This document shows positions 11,521-24,600 of a DNA stretch of 64,000 nucleotides, one piece after another. A program made the position numbers and the translations under genes. The notes beneath the pieces are model-generated. The model saw only the letters and a program-made list of their open reading frames with translations. It was not told the DNA's origin and did not search any database. This stretch comes from Caenorhabditis remanei (Eukaryota > Nematoda > Chromadorea > Rhabditida > Rhabditidae): NCBI RefSeq assembly GCF_010183535.1, contig NC_071330.1, positions 2,213,717-2,277,716 on the forward strand. Direction: 5' to 3'. Each line of letters opens with the position of its first letter. Within the stretch, counting starts at the first letter, position 1.

Positions 11521-11974
11521 TAAATTTTAATATAAAAATTGGGAGGCGTGGGGCAATACATACAACGTAAAAGGGGTAAGTTATCACATATGAAATAAGG
11601 CACTCGAAAATGGGCGGGGCTTAGAAGAAGGCACTGAAAATGATATGAAACATACATCAAAAATAGGACACGCCCACTTTTATATTGATTCTCAACTGGA
11701 AATATTTAGATTTCAGTTCAAAGGGTGGGAGAAAGCAACAATAAAAATACATTAATGATGAATTTTTTGAAATAAAAAGGGGCGTGGTCTTAAAGTGGGT
11801 GGAGCTTAAGAATTCTGAACATGCGGAAAATATCGAAAACTCAGATTTTTAGAGTTGAAAAAAAACCATTAAAAACTTTGAAAAATTCCGATTTTAGCAA
11901 AAATTAGCTTTTTACTAGAAAAAAAAAAAAGTGGCCTAAATTTTTCAGGATTAAAAATTTTTTTAAAACTAAAT

Positions 11975-12540
11975 CAGAAATCTGGCGTACCTTTGGCGCG
12001 TTTCTTAGAGAAAAATTAGCAGAGAATTTCAAAATTTCGTAGATTGTCTGGCGCACCTGAGACGCGCTTTCTATAACTGAACATATCCACACGCGCCGAC
12101 GGCGCGCCAGCCTCACGATTTTTCATTGTTATCTCTGTGTCTCCAAATGTCCTGATGTCCGAACTATTTTGAATTTTCAAAAAAAAAATTAAGACGCGTC
12201 AAAGGTGCGCCAGACGACGGAATCTTTTCAACTCCAGCCACTCTGGCGCACCTTTGGCGTGTTTCAATCAGAATTATCGAAAATATTGAAGACATCCGGA
12301 TATTTAGGCACACAGACAGACATAAAATGGGAAAACTAGAAGTCTGGCGCACTATTGACGCGTCTTCATCAGAAAAACAGAATTTTTGATTCTGGCGCAC
12401 CATCGACGCGCTAGAATTTTTTTTCGAATCTGGCGCGTTTCAATCAGAATTATTGAAAAACTTGGATCTTTGATTGTGAGATATTTAGGCACACAGACAG
12501 ACATCAACTGGCGCACCGTTGACGCGTTTTCTCTATCTGA
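11975..12540. repeat. GGCGCACCTTTGACGCG motif array, mixed orientation
   Basis: Forward copies near 11983, 12048, 12242, 12343, 12393 and 12508, and inverted copies near 12092 and 12192. GACATCCGGATATTTAGGCA and CACACAGACAGACAT phrases lie between them. It lies in the intergenic gap between two convergent genes, the only large array in the left half with clearly mixed orientation. Confidence 0.7.
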
Positions 12541-12693
12541 ACGTAGCCGTAAGAAGTTGAATTTCAAAGGAATAGTGGGCGGGGTTTTAGGAAAGGTGGA
12601 AATGTAAAAAAAATTACCAAGAGAAAGTGGGGGCGGTGCCTCGAATTTACACGAAAAATACATAAAACTTCTGAAAATTCCAGCCGAAAAAAC

Positions 12694-15600
12694 TCAAATA
12701 TTGGTGATATTATTCAACAATTTGTCTCCCGTAATCAGTGCACTCGTCGTAATCAATGCGATATTCGGTAGATTCTCCCGAATCAATGCCATCTCCGACC
12801 TCGTCAACCCTCCGATCACAAAGATGCAAGTTCCACGTGGATCCTTGTCACTGATCGGATCCAAATCCTCTCCGAGCATTGTCTTCGGCCATCCCGCCCA
12901 TTTCACACGGTCTCCTTCCTCGAGAATTTTACAGAGAAGTGGTGAGAATCCACTATACGCGTAGGCCATATCATTCAACTTTGCCTCACTGAAATTCTCT
13001 GGCAACATGTCATAATTCTTCTTCATCTGCTGAAATAGCATTGGAGCGTACTCGCATTGCATCTTCCCATGACCTCCTTTCTCTCGAATTAATCCCATTT
13101 TTTGCATTTTCAGCACTTTATTCAAGGCGTGCGAGCCGTACGATTGATTGACAATACGACGATAATGTTGGAGGACGGAGGCTTTGAGTCCGCCACAAGT
13201 CAAAGAATGTACTGAAATCAGACGGAGTACTGTATTCAATGGGGCCTCGTCGTATACTTGATCCTCGATTAGTGGGATCGCTTTGTCGCTGTCCGAGAAG
13301 TCGAGCAGGTCTGAAAATTATATAAAATTTACAGATTTTTACGGGGGAAAACGCGTCAAAGGTGCGCCAGATTTTCAATATTTAATTTTCAACTTTCAGA
13401 AGAAAACGCCTCTATGTCGATTTTGGTTCAGGAAACGCGCCAAAGGTACGCCAGGCGTCTGATTTAGATTTGTTTTTGAAACAATTCTGATAAGTTTAGA
13501 CCACGCCCCCTTATAAGCCACGCCCAGTTTTCCAGAAAAAAGGGACAATTTTTGCTAAAATCGGAATTTTTCAAAATTTTCGGGGCTTTTTTTTCAACTC
13601 TGCAACTCTGAACTTTCGGAATGGTCCGCATTATTAAAATCCTTTAGCTCAAAAAAGCACGGAAGTCGGAAGTAGATTTTTTCGCAAAAATTTCAAAACT
13701 CCAAGAAAAAGTTTATAAAATTCGCGAAAATCAGTGGAAAATTAGTTTCTGGCTGAAGAAAAACCTTTTTTCTGTCCTTTTAGCTCATTTTTCCATGTAT
13801 TTCTGCGAAATGCATTCTTCCTGCATTCAAAAGTTATGGAATGACGGAAGTCGGAAGTAAACTTCCTTATCCGGAAGTCGGAATTCCGCACAACTCTGGT
13901 CTGGACCGGAGTTTCATGGAATTCCGACTTCCGGGAATTTTTTCCATTCCGACTTCCGACTTCCGACTTCCGGATAAGGAATTTTATTTCCGACTTCCGT
14001 CATTCCATAACGGTGGAATTTCGGAAAAGTAAATTTCGCAGAAATACATGGAAAAAAGGTCTAAAAGGACAGAAAATAGGCTTTTTTTCAGCCAAAAACT
14101 AATTTTCCACTGATTTTCGGCAAAAAATCTAATTCCGACTTCCGGAAAAGGAAAATCACTTCCGACTTCCGGATAAGAAATTTTCACTTCCATGCAACTC
14201 TGGTCTGGGCCTCATTTATCTGTTCGAACCGAAATAACCCAATTTTTTGAGTTTTTTGAAAATTATGATTGAATTATGAAAACGTGAACTTTCAGCTCGA
14301 AAAATACTGAAAACCAGATTTTCCTTTGCTGTCCTTAATTTCTCGCGTGACCTTCTCTCTAATTTCTTTTTTATTTCATCGGTGGCGTGGCATATTTAAC
14401 GTTTTATTGGATTATTCGGATTTCTTCAATCTCTACATTTCATCGTGAAATCCAGCCAACTCCACAGCGAAGATCAAATTCAAATGCCCCATAATATTTC
14501 AACACCGATAGACGAAGATGCTGATTGGACGTGAGTTTCTAATAATTTTCAGAATTTGGAAGGATATTACGGAAATCTGGAAATATGCTCCAAAATTCGC
14601 AGAAAAATATGGAAATTCCTAATCAAAAACCTCCAAAAAACGCTAATCTTCAGTCCGGGAAAATGCAAAACGTGGTCCGTTCTGGCCGAACTTTCCTTGT
14701 GCGTTTTTAGGCCACCGGAGAAGAGTTGTCCGGAATTCCGACTTCCGGATAAGGAAGTTTACTTCCGACTTCCGTGTCATTCCATAACTGTGAAAATAAG
14801 GAAGATTAATTTTCGCAGAAATACATGGAAAAATGGTCTCAAAGGACAGAAAATAGACTTTTCTTCAGCCATAAACTAATTTCCCACAGATTTTCGCGAA
14901 TTTTATGAACTTTTTCTTGGAGTTTTGAATATTTGCCGAAAAGACTACTTCTGACTTCCGGGCGTTTTTCACTTCCGACTTCCGGATAAAAAAATCACTT
15001 CCTACTTCCGTTTTAGAAAAAATAACTTCCGCACAACAACGTAGTAACCCAAATAGAAAAACTTCAGTCGACACTGACCAAAAACAAGGAAAATTAGCAG
15101 TTTTGAAGGGTTTTGAGCATTACTAGTGGAATTTGCATATTTCTGCACGTCGAAGCTCTATTCCTCTGATTTCCAGAGTGCTCTACGTCAGTTTCTCGAT
15201 AATTTTCATCACCGGCTTCACCGTCACCGCCATTCTTCTTCTATGGTGTAAGAAATTGCTCTGCTTTTCAAAGCGGCAAATGTTCTGTCCAATTATCGAC
15301 ATGGATAAACAGGAAGACCTTTATCCGCCATTATCAGAAGATCTTATTGTACTGGTGACCGGATCTTTGACATTCGGCACGAATGAAGAAAAATTCGATT
15401 CGTGGATAAAACTGATGAGAATGGTGATGGAGGAAAAACGGAGGGAGAAGAGAAAATATCCGTTTCGAAAGTTGCCACCGAGAAAGTATCGGTTGGTTGA
15501 AGTTTTACAGTTGATGAAAATAAATTAAACTCAATTACAGTAACTATAGCATCCCATTGAATCCATTGACGTCACTTCAAATAATTCATGGAAATAGAAT

Positions 15601-18600
15601 ACGGTCGAGAGATAATACGGTGTTCTATGCAACACAGGTAATCACTTTTCGTTTGAATGTTAGGCTCCGCCTCCAAACCGGAGTCGCCGTATAGCAGAGT
15701 TGTACGGAATGCCATTTTTCAGTTTCCGGAATCCGGAACCGGAATGAGATTTTACATTTTCCGGAATACGGAATCGGAATCGGAATGCCGAAAAAACTCG
15801 GAATTCTGGAATTTCGGAACCCGGAATGATTCGATAAATTTGCAAGGCCAAGTCTTTTTTTCGAGTGTTTTTAATGATAAATAAAGTTTAAAACTACTTT
15901 TTAGGACCAAAACCGAAAAAGAAGTACTATAGACGTCTTTTAAACTCAAAAAAAATTATAAATTTCAACTTCTTGATTCCGGAAAAAGAAACTCAAAAAA
16001 CCGGAATCCGGAACCGGAATGAAAATTTTCATTTTTCGGAATCCGGAATCCGGAATGAAAATTTTCATTTTCCGGAATCCGGAACCGGAATGCTGAAAAA
16101 ACCCGGAATTCCGGAATTTCGGAATCCGGATTCCGGACAACTCTGCCGTACAGACTTGTCACGGGCCGGGCCGGGCCAAAATCAGGAAAAATCTCGGCCC
16201 GGCCCGGCCCGCTCGGCCCGGCCCGGCCCGCTCGGCCCGTTTTGAAACATTTTTCAAAACATTTTTTGTTTTTCAACTTTTTTTTGGAAATTTTTGGAAA
16301 TTTTTTGAAATTTTTTGAACTTTTTTGAAAAAAGTATAGTTTTCGAATAAACATTTAAAATTGAATCAAAATTTGAATATGTATGATAATTTAAGCATTT
16401 TTACTCTTTTTTCGAAAAATTTTAACAAAAAAATTTGGTAAAAATGGGTACCCATTTTTGAATCCGGGCCGACCGGGCCGGGCCGGGCCAAGAGAAATTT
16501 CGGCCCGGCCCGGCCCGGTCAAGAAAAATCTCGGCCCGGCCCGGGCCGGCCCGATTTTTGACAAGTCTGCTGCCGTATAGCTCTCAAACTCTTTGTGGAC
16601 AGGCTCCTGAACTAGAAAATGAATTACGGTATTCTGGAAATACGTTTAGAATATGTATAACAATTATGGAGATTCCTATCAAAAACTCCGAAAAAGTTAC
16701 CAAAACGCGAATTTTCCGCTCGAAAAGTGTTCAAACTTTCAAAGTGATCAGTGCTGGCCGAACTTTTTCTGTTGGGTTTCTAGGCCAGTGATAGAGAACT
16801 GAAACTTCTCTCCCTGACTGACAAGATAGAAGTGAACAGAATGCAACCGTTGGCCTAGAAACCCAACTGATAAAGATCGGCCAGAACTGATCACTTTGGA
16901 AGTTTGAACACTTTTCGATCGGAAAATTCGTGTTTTGGAAACTTTTTCGGATTTTTTGATTATCCCCGTGCACATAGAGTTTGTGGGTTATACGGCGACT
17001 CCAGTTCTGAAGGCGGAGCCATATTCCACGTGTCACTTTTCCATTTATACAGTATTCTCAGAACAAAAACTGATTTACAGATGCCAATGGAAAAATCCGA
17101 ACACTTCGATGAAACCCGTATCGATTTTCTCAATTTGATATGGAAAGATGAAATAGAAGTGGTGGTTATGTTGGGTCCGACTCGACCGTATGATGGCAAG
17201 GAGTTTGTTCAATTGGATGGAATGTACTTTTGTGAGGGTGCGAAGGGGAAGATGACAATCGGATCATATGAAGTGGAGACGTTGAAGGAGATGCCATTCC
17301 TGGTGGATGGGAAGAATAATAATGATGTTTTGATGAGAACAATCCGGATTACGGATAAGAAGAAAAAGAAGAATAACTTTCGGGAGATCACTCATTTCCA
17401 ATATGTCTCGTGGAATGATAAGGATGTCCCACCGAATGGATTTGAGACTGCCTATCAGCTTATGTCCGAAATTAAGAAATCTAAAGAGAGTTTTTCATCA
17501 AAAGCGATATAAGGGGAATCGGAAATAAGTTTCAAAATGCCTAAAAACGCGAATTTCCCGCTCTAAAAACGTTCAAAATTCCAATGTTGCCAGTGCTGGC
17601 CGAACTGTCCTCTTTTGTGTTTCTCGGCCAGCGATCTCAAGTCGAAAGTTCTTTCTCATAGTCGGAAGTCGGAATTCTATGTATCTCTGCTAGAAACCCA
17701 ATAAAAAAAGTTCGGCCATCAACGACCATAATGGAATTTCGAGCGTTTTCGGGCTGATAATTTCCGGTTTGAGCTTTTTCGAAAAAAAAAATCTCCCCGA
17801 TTACTGTAATCCATTCATTTCACCAAGTGTTCCTTCTTCAGAAGCCAATAATCGTTCACTGCGTAGAAGGTGTCGGTCGGACGATGGCATTCATAGGGCT
17901 CGACTACATTCCAAGTCATTTGGAGATTCATGATGAGTGGAAATTTGAGGACGGCTTCAAGAAATTGATCGAAAAGCGGTATAAATCATTTCAAAACGCT
18001 CAACAAATCGGATGGTTAGAAGTGGGTGTTGTCTATTTCCTCACCAAAAAGTATGAGCTCGAGATGGCTATGTTCGATGCTATCAACACAAAATACTCGA
18101 CGATTTGTGCAAAGGGAATAACTGAAGTTGGAGGTGTACGGTGGAGATAATTGATTGTTGAAGGTATAATTATTGTCCCGTTCGTTGATAATAATAATAA
18201 AATTTGCCTAATAACAAACATTTGTGTTAAATTCTTGTTTCGTGTACCACTCTCCACAAAATCCACATTTTTGATGTCTGTTCCATACAGTACCGGACAA
18301 AAAGGTATCAACTTTGCCTGTTTTCAGTGTAAAATGAACAACTTTGACAGTGTATTTCGGTGTCACCTGTTTGTCCGTTAAACTATTTTATATGGGTTGG
18401 ACAGAGCAAAAATAGTACATCATTTTTGTGGTTGACCATTTTTTTGTATGGACCCTACCGTGAAAGTTATAGGTAAAGAAACCCATTACTCCGTGACATC
18501 GCATATTTTCAATGCAAATTAGCGAAATTATGGAGCATTTCACTTTGACAACCTATAACTTTCAAGATAGTGTTCCTATAAAAAAAAGGTCAATAACAAA

Positions 18601-21600
18601 AATGATGTGATATTTTTGCTCTGTTCAGCCCGTACAAAATTGAGTTTAACGGACAATCAGATGACAACGAAATACACTGCCAAAGTTGGTCATTTTCCAC
18701 TGAATACAGCCAAAGTTGATATCTTTTTTGCCCGGTACTGTAGTTGTACGGAATGACATTTCCGGAATCGGAATCCGGAATTCGGAAAGTTTCCATAAAT
18801 TTGCAAGGCCAAGTCATTTTTTCGAGTGTTTTAATGAAAAATAAAGATTAAAACTACTTTTAAGGATCAAAACCGAAAAAGGGGTATTCCGGAAATCGGA
18901 AATTCCAGAAATAGGATATTAAAAAACCGGAATCCGGAACCGGAATGAAATTTTCAAAATCCAGAATCCGGATTCCGAACAACAATGGTCTGTTTATCCT
19001 GATGTCTCACAAGAAACGATGATTTCAAGACGCGTCAAGGGCGCGCCTGACTCTCTAGCAAATGTGGTTATGGGTTTTCTTTTCCAAACTCAACTATTCA
19101 ACTAAATTTGAGAAGAAAAAGAAAACACGTCCCTCGCACGCCAGACTGCCTGGATCTCAATTTCTGGACTCATATAATATAACAAATTAATTTACGGTGA
19201 TTTAAAATATTTTCAGTGAAAATAGCGTCAGAAGTGTGGCAGGTTTCACAGAATCTCCATTTCATACTCATACAGCAGAGTTGTACGGAATGCCATTTTT
19301 CAGTTTCCGGAATCCGGAATCCGGAACCGGAAAGAGATTTTACATTTTCCGGAATACGGAATCCGGAACCGGAATCAAATTTTCGAAATCTGGAATCGGA
19401 ATGCCGAAAAAACCCGGAATTCCGGAATTTCGGAATCCGGATTCCGGACAACTCTGTCATACAGACACCATAATTATTAAAAACCGCGTCAAAAATGTCC
19501 CAGCCTGTCTAAAACTCGACGTTTCTCTGTCTGCAGTCTAAACTTATTAAATGCTCGATGTGTTCGATTTCAAACTTTGCGGTTTTCCCGCTGTTTTTTT
19601 TAAATTGTGCCGTTTCCCATTCAAACCGACACGCATTAAGAATCTTGCTCACTCGATAATATCCAGTTGATATTTTCCCAGAACACCGATTCGCGTTTTC
19701 CACTCGAGACCCATCGCACAGAACAATGCGATCATACCTAGTGTGGAGGGCCATACGAGGAGAGTGGCATATCTAACCTTGCTGTTATACCCTTCAGTTA
19801 TTCCATCTAAATCAATATGTCTATTATTAGCAAACCCCTTCCAACTCAATCCTGGGCTATTGCCATCAAGGACTTCGAAACTGGAGAGATCGAGTGGATC
19901 TCCTACACGGAGAGAAAACACGAGACCACTTATGGAGGAAATCTACACTGGACGAGTCAACTGAAATTGGAGCATTTCACGGATCCAATCTACAGCAAAG
20001 AGGAGAATCCGTTATTCAAGAAGAGACCGTCGAAGGGAGAGAAGATTCTAGTGAATGGAGGACAATCGGGAGTGGCGACTGGAAGAGGGAAGCCAGGAAA
20101 GATCAATAGAGGCGCAGAGGCGAAGATTCAGAAGAACGTGTCGATTCAACAGCCAAAGTGATTTTTGAGCTGTTTTCACTACAATTCACTACAACTGCAA
20201 TCACTACAATTTCACTACATTTTTTAAAATGATTTTTTTGTTGACAATTTTCCATATTTTTTCAATTATATATTTCTCAAAAACCTTTGAAACCTAAAAA
20301 ATCAGTCTTGAAAAGTTTTTTCCCAAAAAATCGCAAAATTTGAATTGTTCCAGTACTGAACTTCTGTCTGTTTTTAACTGTCTTTTTTTCTGTTTTATTG
20401 TTATTGAACTATTTTTTTCTTGATGGGAATAATAAATATTTGGATCGAAACCCCTGTTACGGATTAGACTGAAAATTTCAGAATTTCAATCTTTTCAGCG
20501 CCAGATTCATCAAAATCTAGTTTCGGTCTTTCAGAAGATTTGGCATATTTATCGATGCTCGAATTTCAGGGAAACGCGTCAAAGGTGCGCCAACATATCA
20601 TTTCCACCATTTGTGAAACAGATTTTCACCATTTTTGATCTATTTTCACAAGTTTTAATTAAAAATGTGCCAATTTCCGAAAAAAAATTATGCGAAAATA
20701 GATCAAAAATGGTAAAAATCTTTTTCGCGCCAGAAAAAACTCTGCGTCTCTCGCCGATACTCTCTCGTTTGCGGTAGGGCGCGGATGCAAGAAGGCGTGG
20801 GCTGCTAATAAACTTATTGAGTTTTCGATGTGTTCGATTTCAAACTTTGCGGTTTTCCCGCGGTTTTTTTGAATTGTGCCATTTCCCGCTCAAACCGACG
20901 CACATTAAGAATCTTGCTCACTCGATAATATCGAGTTGATATTTTCCCAGAACACCGATTCGCGTTTTCCACTCGAGACCCATCGCATAGGATAACCTGG
21001 TGAAGAGGCATAATAGGAGAGTGGCAGGTCATATCTAACCTCTCTGTTATACATCAGTTATCCCATCTAACTCAATATAATGTCTGCTATTAGCAAACCC
21101 CTTCCAACTCAATCCTGGGCTATCGCCATCAAGGACTTCGAAACTGGAGAGATCGAGTGGATCTCCTACACGGAAAGGAAGCATGAGACGACTTATGGAG
21201 GAAATCTCCAGTGGACGAGTCAACTGAAATTGGAGCATTTCGCTGATCCAATCTACTCGGATGAGGAGAATCCACTATTCAAGAAGAGACCGTCGAAGGG
21301 AGAGAAGATTCTGGTGAATGGAGGAGGACAATCGGGAGTGACGACTGGCAGGAAGACAGGAAAGATCAATAGAGGCGCAGAAGCGAAGAGCAAGAAGAAC
21401 GCGTCGATTCAACAACCAAAGTGATTTTTGAGCATGTGAAAACACTACAATTTCACCACATTAAAAAAAAGGTTTTTTCTGATAATTTTCCATATTTCTT
21501 CTCTCTTTAAAACCTCTGAAACCTATAAAAAATCAGTCTTGAAAAGTTTTTTTCCCAAAAAATCGCAACATTTTCGAAAAATTTGAATTGTTCCAGTACT

Positions 21601-24600
21601 GAACTTCCGTCTGTTTATAACTTTTTTTGTTGTTTTTTTTGTCATTGAACTATATTGTTTCTTGATGGGAATAATAAATATTTGGATCGAAACCCTTGTT
21701 ATGGATTAGACTGAAAATTTCAGAATTTCAAACTGTTCAGCGCCAGATTCATCAAAATCTAGTTTCGGTCTTTCAGAAGATTTGGCATATTCATCGATGC
21801 TCGAATTTCAGGGAAACGCGTCAAAGGTGCGCCTGACTCTCTAGCAAATGTGGTTATGGGTTTTCTTTTCCAAACTCAACTATTCAACTAAATTTGAGAA
21901 GAAAACCGCGGCCCTCGCACGCCAGACTGGGTGGGATTCGATTTTCAAACTCACATAACAAAGTAATTTACGGTGATTTGAAATATTTTTAGTGAAAATA
22001 GCGTTCGGTGTGCGTCAGATTCTACAGAATCTCCATTGGCTCGTCACTAGGTTTTCATACTCATACAAATATCTTAATTTTTAAAAATCGCGTCAAAACT
22101 GCGCCAGTCTGTCTAAAACTCGAATTTTCTCTGTCTGCAGTTCTAACTTATTGAATTTTCGATGTGATCAATTTCAAACTTTGCGGTTTTCCCGTGGTTT
22201 TTTTGTAATTGTGCCATCTCTCGTTCAAACCGACACACATTAAACATCTAGCTCACTCGATAATATCGAGTTGATATTTTCCCAGAACACCGATTTGCGT
22301 TTTCCACTCGAGACCCATCGCACAGAACAACCTGGTCGAGAGGCATATTAGGAGAGTGGCATATCTAACCTTGCTGTTATACCCTTCAGTTACTCCATCT
22401 AAATCAATATAATGTCTATTATTAGCAAACCCCTTCCAATTACTCAATCCTGGGCTATTGCCATCAAGGACTTCGAAACTGGAGAGATCGAGTGGATCTC
22501 CTACACGGAGAGAAAACACGAGACCACTTATGGAGGAAATCTTCAGTGGACGAGTCAACTGAAATTGGAGCATTTCACTGATCCAATCTACAGCAAAGAG
22601 GAGAATCCACTATTCAAAAAGAGACCGTCGAAGGGAGAGAAGATTCTGGTGAATGGAAGAGGACAATCGGGAGTGGCGACTGGCAGAAAGACAGGAAAAA
22701 TCAATAGAGAAACGAAGATTCAGAAGAACGCGTCGATTCAACAGCCTAAGTGATTTTTGAGCATGTGAAAACACTACAATTCACTACAACTGCAATCACT
22801 ACAATTTCACTACATTTTTAAAAAATGGTTTTTTCTGAAAATTTTCCATATTTTTCTCATTTTTATATTTCTCAAAAACCTCTGAAACCTATCAAAAATC
22901 AGTCTCACGAAATTTTTTCCCAAAAAATCAATTTTTTTGTTTTTTTATTGTTATCGAACTATTCTTTTGATGGAAATAAATATTCGGATTGAAATCACTG
23001 TTGTTACGGGTCAGAATGCATTATTTTCAGAATTTTAAGCTTTTCAGCGCCAGCCGGTCATAATATTTATTTATAAGTTAAGAGGTGTGGAAACGCGCCA
23101 AAGGTGCGCAAACCTATAAAAAATATGGATTGAAGGAGTTACGGATCAGACTAAAAATTTCAGAATTTTCAACTTTTCAATGTCAGATTTATCAAAATCT
23201 AGTTTTGGTGTTTCTGATGATTTGGCAAGTTTATCGATTTCCGAGAATTTATGGGAAACGCATCAAAGGTGCGCCAACCTATATGGATTGAAGAACAGTT
23301 TGCGCTCACCACTGAAAATGACCTAAAATCTTACTGTAGCCAGCGTTTCAGCATTTTTGAAATTTTTTTTTTGAAAATGTGAACATTTTAGATGATTTTT
23401 CAGAATTTCTTCTAATTCTGAATGATAGTCGAAAATTTGACATTTTCGCGAAAAAAATTCGAAAAAATGTGAAATTTGAGTTTAGAAATTTCGAAGTTTA
23501 ACAAACGCGTCAACGGCGCACCAGGCTCTAGAATTATCTGTCTATCGATCCTCATAACCAGATGTCCTCACCTCTTTCCATTTTGATGGAATCCGATAAT
23601 TTGCAATAGACGTGTCCCTGAATCATCTCGGCCAGTCTCATGTGTACTTCAATCATTTTCTTTCGATTTAAGATTTTTGGCATTTTCTTGACGAGAACGG
23701 AATACTCGGCGACGGACATCTTCTCACGATCGAACTGAAATGGGAAAGTGATTTTATGGGGAGAAATTGGGGGAGACATTTTCTGAAATTTAAAAAAAAC
23801 CAGTTTTGAAACGTCCGGTTTCAAAATGACCGGTTCAAAAACGTTGGAATCATGAGCTAGTATATTTGCGAAATGTCCTCGTTCTGAAACGTCCCAGGAG
23901 TTCAATTCAATACACTTTTCAAGTCAGGAACTTCTCGGTTTTAAAATGTCTTAGTTTCGAACCGTCCTGGTTTTGAAACCAGAAATTTCATAGTTTAGAT
24001 TTTTCATGGTTGCGAATTGTCCCAGTTTTAAAACGTCTTAGTTTCTGCACATTGCAGTTTCAAAACGCTATGAAAGTACTGGTTTCGAAACGTCTCAAGT
24101 TACAGTAGTTCCGAAACGTCTCGGTTTCAAAACGTCCGGTTCTTTAATGTCCGAGAATACCCATAGTGAATCGAAGCTTGCTTCCAGTTTCGAAACGTCT
24201 GGTTTCGAAACTTGGAAACATTAAAACCAGAAAATTCCAGGTTTCTGTATGACCTAGTTTCGAAAATTTTGTTGCGAAACGTCTGGTTTCAAAGTGTCAC
24301 CGTTTCGAAACGTTCTTATTCTAACGTATTCTAACGACAAACACTTGAAAAATTTTCAATAAAAAATTTGAACATTTCCACGTGACGTGACCTCCGGTTT
24401 TGCCACGTTTCCAATGGTGACAAAAAGTCCACGTGGTGGATTTTTCCACAATTTTCTTCTCATTCGACACGGAGTTTCCAGCTTTTTGCCCGTTTTTCGC
24501 GATTTTTCCGTAATTTTTATCCGATTTTCGACTAGAATTTCAGCATTTTTCAGTCTAGACGTTCCCCCCACACAATGATCGTCCACTCGCTCTTGAAGCA

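Larger units (their letters stand above)
11311..12693. other. Intergenic DNA between convergent SLC12 and Vps33 genes
   Basis: The two stop codons face each other across this interval. It holds AATAAA at 11515-11520, an inverted GCGCTCTATCGAAATCCTC / GAGGATTTCGATAGAGCGC pair near 11400-11455 that can form a perfect hairpin, and a second GGCGCACC motif array at 11975-12540 with copies in both orientations. No coding sequence was recognised. Confidence 0.7.
19020..20600 (+). repeat. Tandem segmental duplication, unit 1
   Basis: This unit holds the upstream block starting GCGCCTGACTCTCTAGCAAA, the 5' region ending in the gene at 19817, and the 3' flank GGTCTTTCAGAAGATTTGGC. The same order recurs at 20808-21830 (gene and flanks) and 21812-23280 (upstream block, gene and flanks). 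The hAT MITE at 19276-19456 is present only here. Confidence 0.8.
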
